Shown here in pieces: positions 16,127-25,673 of a DNA stretch of 64,000 bases. The position numbers and the translations under genes were made by a program. How positions within the stretch are numbered: position 1 is the stretch's first letter; each line of letters opens with the position of its first letter. This stretch comes from Bradyrhizobium barranii subsp. apii (GTDB taxonomy: Bacteria > Pseudomonadota > Alphaproteobacteria > Rhizobiales > Xanthobacteraceae): contig NZ_CP096255.1 in NCBI RefSeq assembly GCF_011516635.5, positions 1,240,001 through 1,304,000 of the forward strand, read 5' to 3'. Below the pieces are notes generated by a model. That model saw only the letters and a list, made by a program, of their open reading frames with translations, ran no database searches and was not told where the DNA came from.

Positions 16127-19100
16127 TCAGGCGGAAAATTCCTGTAACGGTTGCGGGGCGAGCATATCGACGTCCACCTCGATTTCCTTCGAGGTCAGTT
16201 CAGGAAGCGGAACCGCGCGCTTGACCGCCTCAAAAATGCGCAGCGTCTCGTTGCCCGTGCCGCCGAGCACCGGCTGGACGTGCTCGATGAGCTCGAGGCC
16301 CGCTTGCATGATGAGCTCAGGCAGGTCGCGGCCGTAATCGGTGAAGACTAGTGCGCCTTCCGAGCGCACCGGGTCGCCGTGGTATTCGGGCGGCAGCACA
16401 TGCTCTACCCCGTTAGGGCCGAGCTTCGCGCGCGTCACGCTGCGCTCGAGATGCGGGTTTTGCGGGATCGTGAAGAAGTGCGAGCCGCCGGGCTTCAGCA
16501 CCCTTGCTGTCTCGAGGAAGCCGCGCACCGGGTCGGGTACGTGCTCCATCACATCCTGGCTTAGGATGATGTCGAAGCTCTCATCGGTGTAGGTGAGTTG
16601 CGTTACGTCCTCACAGCGAACTCCACCTGGTCCAGTTGTTCCGAGCGGGACGCCGGGAAAGAACTCCGAAGTGGAGTAGTTGGGCAGTCCCCGCAGACTG
16701 TCGGCGATGCCGCCGACGAAGCCGAGTTCATGCACCCGCAGCTCGGGCCGGCGGGCCAGCAATTCGGGCAGGCTCGTTGCACCCTCTCGGACGAACCGGC
16801 GCAACAAAACCTCGGCCAGCGCCTCGCAGCGCGCCAGCGCGAAGCAGTCGCGGCAGACGAACGACTCACGCGCATTCTCTATTGCCGGCGGTAGCAATCT
16901 AACTGAACCGCATGCAGCACAACGCGGCACCCTAAACACCCCTTCCAGCGCTGCGCGTGCAGCCATGCGGGAGTAGCGCCTGGCAATGAGTGCGGCCCCC
17001 GACGCCGACAATTGTGCGCATCGCTCGGTATTGTCGAGCAGTGAGAGGATCCCTTCCGCAAGGCCTGCCGCATCCTCCGCAATGATCGCCTCCTCGCCTG
17101 GCGTGATGCCGATGCCTTCGGCGCCGACAGGGGTCGTCACCACGGGCAGACCGCCGCGTAGCGCCTCGACCACCTTGCCTTTGACTCCAGCGCCGTAACG
17201 AAGAGCCGCCAGCATAACGCGTGACCGTTCGAACCAGGGCGCCAGGTCGGGCACCTGCCCGGTCACCACGATGCGGTGGTCAGCCAACGCCTGTACCTCT
17301 GCGGGCGGCGCGTAGCCGACCAGCAGAAGACGCGCGTCCGGTCGCGTGCGCCAGACTAGCGGCATGATCTCCCGCGCGATGAAAAGCGCCGCATCGACGT
17401 TTGGCGTGTGCGGGAAGCCGCCCACGAAGATCACGTCAGAAAGGCCTTCGAATTGCCCCGCAACGCGCGCGCGGATCTGGTCGCCCTCGTAGTAGTACGG
17501 CGGCAAAGTCGTAATTCTCGCCGTGGGCACCAGCTCACGGATCAGTTTTCCTTCCTCTGCGCTCGGCGTCATGATGTGGTCCACCGCGCGCAGAACCCCT
17601 ACCTCCTGTTCGCGCAGCCGCTCGGCAGCCAAGATCATCTCCGCATTCCCCCGTAGCCGCGCCTCGCGCATCATTCGCAGATGGTGAAGATCGTGCGTAT
17701 AATAGGCGACAGGAGCGTCGGTGGCCTCTCGCACCACCGCAAGATATTCCGCCGCCAGTTCGGGTCGGCTAATCCACACCTGGCGGACATGTTGGCCATG
17801 CGCAGCGAGCCAACCTGCGATCGTCTGCCGCGGGCGGATCATCTCGACGCCGATCGCTTCCAGCGCCTCACAGGGAGGCCCCTCGGCTATCCCGTTATGC
17901 GGACCAAACACGACACGCCACCCGGCGTCCACGAGCATCCGGAGGTAGCCAGCCGTGGTCACGTCGCCGGCATGCTGCTCGGGCACCGGAACGCCGGAGT
18001 CGACCACGAGGATCGTAGGGCGTTCTGGGCCGGCGTGGCGAATCGCATACTCGTCAGACAGGTCGTGCGGCTGCTTGTGCAGCACCTCGGCAAAGCGTTG
18101 CGAGAAGGTGCCGTGGTTGACGCCGGACAACTGGTCCCGGCGTTCGGCCCCATAGGAAGCGCTGCCGGTATGAACCACTCGGCTGCGCGGCTCGTAGACG
18201 ACCTTCAGCCCCTTCTGTCTGGCACGGAAGGCGAGGTCAAACTCCTCGTAGAAGGCGGGCACATAGGCAAGGTCGAAGCCACCAAGTTCCTTCCAGACCG
18301 TCCGCGGCACGCAGAAGCAAGCTCCCGTCACGCAATCGACGAGGCGCCGATGGGTATAGGCGCCGTCCCGCGCATCTGCGCCGCGGCCCAGCGGGTGGCC
18401 CCAGCCATTCCACATGATGCGCCAGCCCGCGTCCTGGATGGTGCCGTCGCGATTCAGCAGCATGCCGCCGGAAAGGGCCGCGCTCGACGTCTCATCCAAT
18501 GCCTGGACAAGGCTACTCAGCCAGCCAGGCGAAACAATTGTGTCGCTGTTTAGGAAGCAAAGCACGCGCCCGCGCGCCTTCGCCGCCCCTCGGTTGCAGC
18601 TCAGCAAGAAGCCCAGATTCTCTTCATTCGGAATCCCGATGAGGCCGCCGCTGCGCGGCAGGGCCCATAGCACCGGCGCCTCCGGGCAGTCGTCGACCAC
18701 GATCACCTCGAAGGAAGGCTCCGTCGGGCGGCTTACAGCGATTGAGCGCAGGCACGTGAGCAGATCGTCCAGCCCGCGATAGGCCGGGATGATGATGGAG
18801 ACCTCGGGCTCGGGGACGGGCGGGAAGTAGATGGCAGCTGTGTCGTGGAGGGTCTGGAACGCGTCCAGCAGGTCGCGCGGCGGGCAAGAGACTGTCGGCG
18901 AGGCGGGGGGCGCGATTACTTCGATATAGGGCATCGAAACCGTCGCGACTGACCTCCGCAGTGCTGCCCGGTGCTGCCGCCACAGCATGAATCGGCGGCC
19001 GAGCTGCAGCGTCAGGCTCCACCAGACGACCTTGATCGCCTGCCGCAGGCGGCGCGCCACGCGCGGACTGCGGCGTCCCAGCTCACGGAACGGCGCAAAA

Positions 19101-20467
19101 ATACGCCACGAAGTGCTCGTCCGCACGGCGTTTAACGTCTGCTCGACTTCGACCAGGCGCACCTTCGTATCATCAAGTCGGCGGCTCGCCCGCTGCGACG
19201 CGGCGACAGCTTCGCCGCGTTCTGCGCGTGCGGTCTGAATCGCATGCTCTGCGGCGTCCAACGTCTGTCGAGTCGTCCGCAACTCGCGATCCAGCGCCGA
19301 AGCTCGCTCAGCCTCCCGCTGCGACGCGGCGACAGCTTCGCCGCGTTCTGTGTGTGCGGTCTGAATCGCGTGCTCTGCGGCGTCCAACGTCTGTCGCGTC
19401 GTCTGCAACTCGCGATCCAGCGCCGAAGCTCGCTCAGCCTCCCTCTGCGACGCGGCGACAGCTTCGCCGCGTTCTGTGTGTGCGGTCTGAATCGCGTGCT
19501 CTGCGGCGTCCAACGTCTGTCGCGTCGTCTGCAACTCGCGATCCAGCGCCGAAGCTCGCTCAGCCTCCCTCTGCGACGCGGCGACAGCTTCGCCGCGTTC
19601 TGCACGCGCCGCATGCATCTCTCGTTCGGCCGTGGCCAGCGCCTCGCGCAGCGAGGGAACACCCAGAGCGTCCTGCACCACGTCATGCACGCGACGACGG
19701 TCCGCATAGACCGAAGGGCCAATTCCGGGCAACTTCGCGTCGCTGGCTAGCGCGACTAGGTAGTGGGCGCGCGCGAGTCCGTTCGTCGCCTCGATCAAGT
19801 CGGCGTTCCGACGCTCGTAGCTGCGCCAGTCCTCGGCCTCACCCCCGGCCATGACGGAGCCAAGCAGCGGGCGCTGGTAAAGTATGGCGCGGTGTTGAAA
19901 ATGCGTACCGAGCAGCGCATCCAGCTCGGCCGGCGTCAGTTCGAGCACGTGATAGGGGTTGGGGTCACTTCCAGGCGCTGAGTAGACGGTGCGATCCGGC
20001 GTGCTCACGAGGAACAGCCCGCCGGGCCGCAGCACCCGACGCACCTCCTGCAGAAAGCGCGTCTGGTCGGTCAAGTGCTCCAGCGTCTCGAAGGAGACGA
20101 CGACGTCGACACTGGCGTCGCCGACTGGGATTGACAGCGCGTCGCCCACCGCAAACTGGAGATTCGGGCCCGGGTACGCCGTCCGGGCATGCGCCACCGA
20201 TTCGGGATCGATCTCGACGCCGGTGACGCTGCGCGCCACGCCAGCCAGCAGTGCCGAGCCATAGCCTTCACCCGAGGCCACGTCGAGCACGTCGAGGCCA
20301 TCGCACAGATCTCGCGCAAGACAGTATCGGTGGTAGTGCTCGAACTCTATCTGGCCTTCCATGGCCGTGGTCATTCGCTCCCCGGTAAAGGGCAGCGGGA
20401 CGTGGGCACGAGGGACAGCGAAGTTCCCGCTAGTCCGCGTCGTTCGGCGCGCGAGTTGTTCGATCAT
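16127..20467 (-). CDS. Giant multi-domain methyltransferase / GT2 / GT4 / methyltransferase protein
   Basis: 1446 residues from ATG 20467 (AGAAG upstream). In order: class I methyltransferase (about 40-260; SAM loop LDVASGEGYG at 61-70); a charged coiled coil (about 270-440) built of 42-residue repeats; a TSWRIFAPFRELGRR linker; a GT2 domain from about 552 (PEVSIIIPAYRG, VIVVDDCPE, FLNSDTIVSPGW); a GT4 domain from about 816 to 1170 (PTILVVDSGVPVPEQHAG, VIFVGGFPHTPNVDA, VVTTPVGAEGI); and a second methyltransferase (about 1180-1446) introduced by a CAACGS...CRDC zinc-like pair and containing SFDIILSQDVMEHVPDP. Such fusions assemble and cap polysaccharide or S-layer/O-antigen chains at the cytosolic membrane face; the coiled coil may act as a molecular ruler. 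Immediately follows the GDP-heptose genes. Confidence 0.85.
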   Translation of the reverse strand: MIEQLARRTTRTSGNFAVPRAHVPLPFTGERMTTAMEGQIEFEHYHRYCLARDLCDGLDVLDVASGEGYGSALLAGVARSVTGVEIDPESVAHARTAYPGPNLQFAVGDALSIPVGDASVDVVVSFETLEHLTDQTRFLQEVRRVLRPGGLFLVSTPDRTVYSAPGSDPNPYHVLELTPAELDALLGTHFQHRAILYQRPLLGSVMAGGEAEDWRSYERRNADLIEATNGLARAHYLVALASDAKLPGIGPSVYADRRRVHDVVQDALGVPSLREALATAEREMHAARAERGEAVAASQREAERASALDRELQTTRQTLDAAEHAIQTAHTERGEAVAASQREAERASALDRELQTTRQTLDAAEHAIQTAHTERGEAVAASQREAERASALDRELRTTRQTLDAAEHAIQTARAERGEAVAASQRASRRLDDTKVRLVEVEQTLNAVRTSTSWRIFAPFRELGRRSPRVARRLRQAIKVVWWSLTLQLGRRFMLWRQHRAALRRSVATVSMPYIEVIAPPASPTVSCPPRDLLDAFQTLHDTAAIYFPPVPEPEVSIIIPAYRGLDDLLTCLRSIAVSRPTEPSFEVIVVDDCPEAPVLWALPRSGGLIGIPNEENLGFLLSCNRGAAKARGRVLCFLNSDTIVSPGWLSSLVQALDETSSAALSGGMLLNRDGTIQDAGWRIMWNGWGHPLGRGADARDGAYTHRRLVDCVTGACFCVPRTVWKELGGFDLAYVPAFYEEFDLAFRARQKGLKVVYEPRSRVVHTGSASYGAERRDQLSGVNHGTFSQRFAEVLHKQPHDLSDEYAIRHAGPERPTILVVDSGVPVPEQHAGDVTTAGYLRMLVDAGWRVVFGPHNGIAEGPPCEALEAIGVEMIRPRQTIAGWLAAHGQHVRQVWISRPELAAEYLAVVREATDAPVAYYTHDLHHLRMMREARLRGNAEMILAAERLREQEVGVLRAVDHIMTPSAEEGKLIRELVPTARITTLPPYYYEGDQIRARVAGQFEGLSDVIFVGGFPHTPNVDAALFIAREIMPLVWRTRPDARLLLVGYAPPAEVQALADHRIVVTGQVPDLAPWFERSRVMLAALRYGAGVKGKVVEALRGGLPVVTTPVGAEGIGITPGEEAIIAEDAAGLAEGILSLLDNTERCAQLSASGAALIARRYSRMAARAALEGVFRVPRCAACGSVRLLPPAIENARESFVCRDCFALARCEALAEVLLRRFVREGATSLPELLARRPELRVHELGFVGGIADSLRGLPNYSTSEFFPGVPLGTTGPGGVRCEDVTQLTYTDESFDIILSQDVMEHVPDPVRGFLETARVLKPGGSHFFTIPQNPHLERSVTRAKLGPNGVEHVLPPEYHGDPVRSEGALVFTDYGRDLPELIMQAGLELIEHVQPVLGGTGNETLRIFEAVKRAVPLPELTSKEIEVDVDMLAPQPLQEFSA
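19193..19605. repeat. 126-bp in-frame tandem repeats (3 full plus partial)
   Basis: Units beginning CTGCGACGCGGCGACAGC start at 19193, 19319, 19445 and 19571, exactly 126 bases (42 codons) apart and nearly identical. They encode the REAERASALDREL / TLDAAEHAIQTA coiled-coil repeat of the giant glycan enzyme. The 2nd and 3rd units differ least, suggesting recent expansion. Confidence 0.9.
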
Positions 20468-20526
20468 CTTGCTTCTTTCAAAAGTTGAAAACGGAATTGG
20501 GATAACGGCTGCCGGTGGATGCGGGG

Positions 20527-21084
20527 CTAGGCACCCAAATGGGCAATGGCACTCCTTAGGTCTCCGGCCGGCAAAACCACCGTGCCCGCCGGCGCGGCCG
20601 CCACCTCTGCCGGTTCGGCCGGCATGAGGAGCAGCGTACCGACACCGGCAGTTTGGCCTGCTTGCATATCGGTTGCGCGGTCTCCCAGCATGACCGACCG
20701 GGCCGGATCGAGCCGATGCACCACGCAAGCGTCGACGATCATGCCAGGGCTAGGCTTGCGGCGTGGATTCTCGCGCTGGTAAGGTCCGATCCCGTGGGTC
20801 GGGTGGTCGGGGCAGAATTCCACGCCGGTCAACGCGATGCCGCGGGCGGTAAAGGCTTGCTGCATCCAGCGTGTCAAAACGAGGAAGTCCGTTTCGGTGT
20901 AATAGCCGCGTCCGATCCCCGCTTGGTTAGTCACGACTACAAGAGCCATGCCTCGCGCCACGGCAGCTGCGCAGAGGTCGAAGATCCCGTCGCGGAAGAC
21001 AAAGTCCTCAGGCCGGTGGCAGTAGCCGGTGTCGTGGTTGATAACCCCGTCTCGGTCGAGGAAAAGAGCGCGCTGCAACGTCAT
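20527..21084 (-). CDS. gmhB: D-glycero-D-manno-heptose 1,7-bisphosphate 7-phosphatase
   Basis: 185 residues, HAD superfamily. FLDRDGVINHDTGY has the DxDGV nucleophile pair, VVTNQAGIGRGYY motif II, PDHP...RRKPSPGM the Zn-loop/Lys region and MLGDRATDMQAGQ motif IV. Removes the C7 phosphate of heptose 1,7-bisphosphate. It overlaps hddC by 4 bases, so the pathway genes are translationally coupled. Confidence 0.92.
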   Translation of the reverse strand: MTLQRALFLDRDGVINHDTGYCHRPEDFVFRDGIFDLCAAAVARGMALVVVTNQAGIGRGYYTETDFLVLTRWMQQAFTARGIALTGVEFCPDHPTHGIGPYQRENPRRKPSPGMIVDACVVHRLDPARSVMLGDRATDMQAGQTAGVGTLLLMPAEPAEVAAAPAGTVVLPAGDLRSAIAHLGA

Positions 21085-21779
21085 CCCGCGAACGCCCAGG
21101 CTGGGATAAGAGTCTGGGCCGCCAGGTAGTCGTCGGGCGTGCCGATGTCGAGGAAGGACGCATCGGTTAGGTGCGCCCGAAGATCGAGCCCACCTGGCGC
21201 CGCTAACACCTCCCGCTCAAGGCTGAACGAGTCCGGCATCGGAAGGCGCGACGGCAGATCGCGACGGGCGACGTAAACCCCAGCATTGATCAGGCCGGGC
21301 CCGCCTGGACCCTTCTCCGCGAGACCAAGCACGCGGTTGCCGTCGACGATGAGGCTGCCGAACCGCGAGCGGTCGGCGACCGCGCGGACTGCGAGCACCA
21401 AGTCGGCGTCCGGCGCCTCAGCCGCAAGCGACGCGATCGGAGCGCCAAGCCAGGTGTCGCCGTTGACAACGAGGACACGGTCCTCCTCGCAGAGTCGCAG
21501 CGCGGCCCACATTGCACCGCCCGTACCTAGCGGCGTGGCCTCACACGAGTACAGGACCGTCATGTCGGCATGTTGAGTACCCACCGCGCCACGGAGCACA
21601 TTGCCCATGTAGCCCGTCGCCAGCAGCACGCGCGTCACGCTTTGCCGCGCAAGACTGTCGAGGAGCCAACAGAGGAAGGGGCGGCCCCCCACAAGCGCCA
21701 GAGCCTTCGGCACGTCGCTGACCACGGGACGCAACCGCGTCCCGAAGCCACCGACCAGCACGACTGCCTCGCGGATCAT
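21081..21779 (-). CDS. hddC: D-glycero-alpha-D-manno-heptose 1-phosphate guanylyltransferase-like nucleotidyltransferase
   Basis: 232 residues. VVLVGGFGTRLRPVVSDVPK is the sugar-nucleotidyltransferase signature (GGxGTRLxP...PKxL); LVVNGDTWLG supplies the metal-binding Asp. In this context it makes GDP-heptose from heptose 1-phosphate. A 4-base overlap with gmhA upstream and with gmhB downstream supports the assignment. Confidence 0.88.
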   Translation of the reverse strand: MIREAVVLVGGFGTRLRPVVSDVPKALALVGGRPFLCWLLDSLARQSVTRVLLATGYMGNVLRGAVGTQHADMTVLYSCEATPLGTGGAMWAALRLCEEDRVLVVNGDTWLGAPIASLAAEAPDADLVLAVRAVADRSRFGSLIVDGNRVLGLAEKGPGGPGLINAGVYVARRDLPSRLPMPDSFSLEREVLAAPGGLDLRAHLTDASFLDIGTPDDYLAAQTLIPAWAFAG

Positions 21780-22375
21780 GCGCTCGCGCTGGACGTCGAA
21801 TCGTTGGGAAATATCGCAGCCTCAATCAGTGCGCAGATCGAATGGCCGAGCACCTCGTGCCCTTCCTGGATGCGTGGCGTGCTTTCATGAGGTATGCGGA
21901 TCGCGAAGTCGCAGAGCGCGGCGGCCTTGCCTCCGCTGCGACCGGTGAAGGCAACCGTGGTGATGCCTTGGTTTCGCGCTACCTCCAACGCCGCCACCAC
22001 ATTTCGGGAATTGCCCGAGGTGGACAGCGCGAACAGCACATCTCCCGCCACCCCGAGCGCCTCTACTTGTCTAGCGAACACGTAGTCGTAGCCGTAGTCA
22101 TTGCCGCAGGCCGTGATGATCGAGGCGTCGGTTGTGAGGGCAATTGCCGCAAGAGCCGGCCGGTCGTAGTTGAACCGCGAAACCAATTCGCCGGCCCAAT
22201 GCTGGGCGTCCGCTGCGCTCCCGCCGTTACCGCAGATCATAACCTTCCGCCCGGCGCGCAACGCGGCCACTGCGGCGGCGGCCACCTGCGCCGCAGTGAC
22301 GCATAGTTTCTCATCGGCAGCCATGTCGGCCAACAGCCGCGCAGTCTCGGCAATTGTCGCGCGAATATCGCTCAC
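21776..22375 (-). CDS. gmhA: Sedoheptulose 7-phosphate isomerase (phosphoheptose isomerase)
   Basis: 199 residues from a GTG at 22375 that overlaps the hddA stop by 4 bases. SIS domain: MICGNGGSAADAQHWAGEL (SIS phosphate loop), FALSTSGNSRNVVAAL, and the catalytic HEVLGHSICALIE block. First step of heptose biosynthesis (sedoheptulose 7-P to heptose 7-P). Upstream start codons would run into hddA, so the GTG is favoured. Confidence 0.93.
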   Translation of the reverse strand: MSDIRATIAETARLLADMAADEKLCVTAAQVAAAAVAALRAGRKVMICGNGGSAADAQHWAGELVSRFNYDRPALAAIALTTDASIITACGNDYGYDYVFARQVEALGVAGDVLFALSTSGNSRNVVAALEVARNQGITTVAFTGRSGGKAAALCDFAIRIPHESTPRIQEGHEVLGHSICALIEAAIFPNDSTSSASA

Positions 22376-23484
22376 ACCCGCCACGCCATCGCCCCTTCGG
22401 AAGTAAATCGGACCGTTTCCGCCGCGTAACCTTGAGTGGCCAAGGCACTCATCACTGCCCGTCTGCGCTCCAGCGGTGCTAGGAACACAATGAAGCCACC
22501 GCCGCCCGCCCCTGAAACTTTGCCGGCTATTGCCCCAGCGTCCAACGCTAAATCGAATGCGTCGTCGATGAGGCGATTGTTGATACCAGCTGCCATCTCT
22601 TGTTTGCTCGACCACCCAACCTGCAACGCGCGCGCAACGCGGCTGAGGTCGCCACGCAGCAGCGCTTCTTTCATTTCTAATGCAGTTTCTTTCAGCCGGT
22701 GCATTGCTTCCACCGACTTAGTCGCGCCTTGCTGCACGTTGTAAGTCTGCTCCGCAATGATTGTCGCGCTCTCACGGCTCACCCCCGTGAAGCAGAGGAT
22801 AGTCTGTGCCTCGAACTCGGTTACCACTTCGCGCTTAATGCGTAGAGGATTGACAATCACCTGATCCTCGTCCCGAAATTCCATGAAATTGAACCCACCA
22901 AAGGCCGCTGCGAACTGGTCCTGACGTCCACCGGCGAGGCCCAGATCCTTGCGCTCGATCATGTATGCGAGATGCGCGATGTCGTACTCACCGAGTGGTA
23001 GCCGCAGGAACTCACCCAGCGCCTGAAGGACTGCGACGACGAGCGTCGATGACGAGCCGAGCCCCGAGCCTGCCGGGGCCTCCGAGTAGGTGGAGATCCG
23101 CAGCGGCAAGGGCTGGCCGCCATGGAAGTCACGCATCACGCGGTTGTAAGTTGCCTTGTGCAGGTCGAGCTTGCCGTCATAGGAAAGGGGAGCTTCGGAC
23201 GGCCACCGCCCGGCAAGGCCAAGGTCCAGGCTCTCGAGTTCAACATCGTGGCTCTCGGCCGGTGAGACGCTAGCGTAGATGTAGCGATCAATTGTCACGT
23301 TCATGACCGCCCCGCCATAGATGTTAGCATACGGCGATACGTCCGTACCGCCGCCGGCAAGCCCGAGACGCAGCGGCGCCCGGGCGCGCGCTACGATCTG
23401 GGGACGTGGTGAAATTCGCCGGACGCGCGCAACGAGCTCGCCTGCAGTTTCCCAATCATTCGTGGCGGAATTCAAGAGGTGCAC
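22372..23484 (-). CDS. hddA: D-glycero-alpha-D-manno-heptose 7-phosphate kinase
   Basis: 370 residues, GHMP kinase family. ARAPLRLGLAGGGTDVSPY is the HddA N-terminal signature, SEAPAGSGLGSSSTLVVA the ATP-binding glycine-rich loop and KVSGAGGGGFIVF motif 3. Phosphorylates heptose 7-P at C1 using ATP. A GTG start at 23484 gives about 30 residues ahead of the conserved start; a shorter start is possible. First gene of a seven-gene reverse-strand operon ending at 14768. Confidence 0.9.
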   Translation of the reverse strand: MHLLNSATNDWETAGELVARVRRISPRPQIVARARAPLRLGLAGGGTDVSPYANIYGGAVMNVTIDRYIYASVSPAESHDVELESLDLGLAGRWPSEAPLSYDGKLDLHKATYNRVMRDFHGGQPLPLRISTYSEAPAGSGLGSSSTLVVAVLQALGEFLRLPLGEYDIAHLAYMIERKDLGLAGGRQDQFAAAFGGFNFMEFRDEDQVIVNPLRIKREVVTEFEAQTILCFTGVSRESATIIAEQTYNVQQGATKSVEAMHRLKETALEMKEALLRGDLSRVARALQVGWSSKQEMAAGINNRLIDDAFDLALDAGAIAGKVSGAGGGGFIVFLAPLERRRAVMSALATQGYAAETVRFTSEGAMAWRV

Positions 23485-23923
23485 CCGCGGGATATCTTGG
23501 ATCTGGCCATTGTGGCGGTTCAGTCCCTGCCACGCGCCGCTAACTTCAGCGGTCGGTCTTAATGTCCTGCAAGCAAAACTGACCGGTTGGCTCCGGAAAG
23601 CCCGAGATAATGGAGAATTATATCTCGAAAGGTCTCACGCCCGCACCTACCAAGACTGGTTGGCTTCATGGACCCTGGACCAACGTCGCGTGGATCAGTC
23701 GCCTCAGCCTTGGCCGCAAAGCAGCTAGCCCTCGCAGGCCGAACGCGACCGGCGCGATCGGGCAGCTGCGCGGACGCGACTCGGCGCTGGGAAACATGCG
23801 AACCGCCGCTGTCCCTATCACGCGCAGTTAACTTCAGTGACCAGCTTTACTGTCATGAGTGTTGGCTGCTCTTTAAAAATTGGCATCGCTTTATTCGGGA
23901 GAAAGGCCAACCGTACGGAACGA
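23485..23923. other. Intergenic region upstream of the heptose/glycan operon
   Basis: 439 bases with no convincing gene on either strand; the hddA frame stays open for some distance upstream but has no good start. It must contain the operon promoter. A short hairpin GCCGCT-aactt-CAGCGGT lies near 23540. Bounded on the right by an IS256-family insertion. Confidence 0.4.
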
Positions 23924-25344
23924 GGGGATGTCCCGATCGGTGTTGAACTACGTCGGGCCGACGTTGCCAGAATGAATGTTACGCGGCCCTCGAGACGTGG
24001 GCAACGGGCTTGATCGTCATGCGATCGTGGCGAGCTTAAAGGGCCGCACGCAGAACCGACAATTGCTTATGCGCCTTCAATCGTCGGAAGCCCTTGTTGG
24101 CCTCGATCATGCCGGCCGCGACCCATCGCAAAGGCCATACCGGCATCGCGCCAGCGTTTGATGTTGCGCGTGACGCGGCGAATGGTGCCCATCATGTTCT
24201 CGGCGATCTTGGTCCAGGCGAGCGAGCGACCAAGCTCCTTCGGCAGCTTCAACCGGACGACAGTCAGGATTTCGTCGAGGCCTTCGAGGATGCTGGCCGC
24301 TACGCCGGGCCATTGCTGGTCGAGTCGACGCGCGAGATTGCGGATCAATTTTTCAGCCTTGTCGGCGTCATCGAGCTGCCAGGCCTGGCGCAGCACCCGA
24401 CGGGTGGCCGCATGATGCTCTTTCGGCAGGCGTTCCATGATGTTGCGTGCCTTGTGGATCTGGCAGCGCTGGATCGCAGCGGCCGAATCGAGGGTGCGGC
24501 GGATCGCCTTCGACAACGCCTTTCGTGCGGTCGGCGATGAACAGTCCTGGCACCGTCGGGTCGAGCCCGCGCGAGACCAGGTTGTCCAGCAGGGCCTGAA
24601 CCGTTACGGCATTCTCGGTCGCCCCTTCCACCAGCGCCAGCGGATGCTTGCTGCCTTCGCCGTCAACTCCGATCGCGGCGACCAGCACGAGATCGTCGCC
24701 GAGATGCAGCCCGTCGATTTGGACCACCAGAAGGTCGAGCGTGGACAGATCGGCGGCCATGAAGTCAGCCAGCCGCGCCGCCGACAGCGCTACGAACCTC
24801 CGCGAGGCCGCCGACTTCGAAACCCCGATCCGGGCGGTGCCGGCACGTCACCCTCGGGCAGCCGGACGGCGCGGCCGAACCGGCGCGTCGACACATTGAT
24901 CAGCATCAGGTTCATCGCCCCGCGACCGAGCCAATCCTCCTGCGCCACCGTTTCCCAGCTCGGGATCGTGACCTCGCCGCCATCCACGCCCCGGACCCGC
25001 GGGCGCTCGACCTCGATCTTGCCGCCGTGGAAGCCGATCCGTCCCCGCGTTCGGCCCAAGGTGCGTCCGCCGCGCCGCCTCGCGATCGTGGCGCGGCCCG
25101 CCACAACATCCGCCTCCATCATCGTGCCGAGCGCCTCGATCCCTGCCGCAAGGCAGAACCGATCGAAGCTCGCCCGCACTTCTGCAAACGCTTCGTCCAC
25201 CGCCCCGGTCGCCGGCCAACCAGCCGGTGTGATATCTCTTGTCATGGCGTTGCTCTTCTTTGTGGAATCAGCACCCCGAGCCTACCGGCTCAAGGTGGGC
25301 AACGCCGACCTCTTCAGAAATTCAACAGAACCCGGGACATCCCC
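23924..25344 (-). mobile_element. IS256-family insertion sequence, decayed copy
   Basis: 1421 bases. Terminal inverted repeats GGGGATGTCCCG (23924-23935) and CGGGACATCCCC (25333-25344). Flanked by a perfect 8-bp target duplication CGGAACGA (23916-23923 and 25345-25352). Nearly the same element as at 32223-33651, in the same orientation. Confidence 0.9.
24067..25245 (-). pseudogene. IS256/mutator transposase, frameshifted
   Basis: Same protein as the intact copy at 32278-33552 (starts MTRDITPAGWPATGAV) but split over three frames: N-terminal part 25245-24790, middle 24760-24368 (QIDGLHLGDDLVLVAAI), C-terminal part 24516-24067 (RCQIHKARNIMERLPKEHH). At least two indels. Probably inactive unless complemented by the intact copy. 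Confidence 0.88.
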
Positions 25345-25363
25345 CGGAACGACCCGAAAGCCG

Positions 25364-25543
25364 TTAATTCCAGAATGCCGGCGGGTTAACGTAGCCGTTA
25401 AGGGAACGTTGAGCGCGCGCGGCGTCCGCGAAGTGCTCGGCGCCGTCCATCGTCGGCGCGTGCGCGTGGGAACTGAGGCCGAAACCTTTCGGCCAAAGCG
25501 AAACCGCGCCGGCCGGATCACTGAAGCGGATAACGTGGGGCAT
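25364..25543 (-). CDS. Small hypothetical protein between mobile elements
   Basis: 59 residues from an ATG preceded by AAAGGGA (MPHVIRFSDPAGAVSLWPKGFGLS...). It ends in a natural stop before the IS256 end. No family recognised. The sequences flanking it (25345-25660) show nothing else. Confidence 0.35.
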   Translation of the reverse strand: MPHVIRFSDPAGAVSLWPKGFGLSSHAHAPTMDGAEHFADAARAQRSLNGYVNPPAFWN

Positions 25544-25673
25544 TAGCGTCCCTTTCGCGTTGCGCACAATCGCGCGTGTTCAGAAATCGAGCGGCGACGA
25601 GCGAAAATGCCCAATTGCAACCCTTCTCCACTGTAGCAGGTGTTCTGACGCGTGATCGTTTATGATGGCGCAA

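Noticed and set aside
19193..19605. Repeats as a CRISPR array.
   Set aside because: Units are contiguous 126-bp coding repeats without spacers, in frame with the glycan enzyme.
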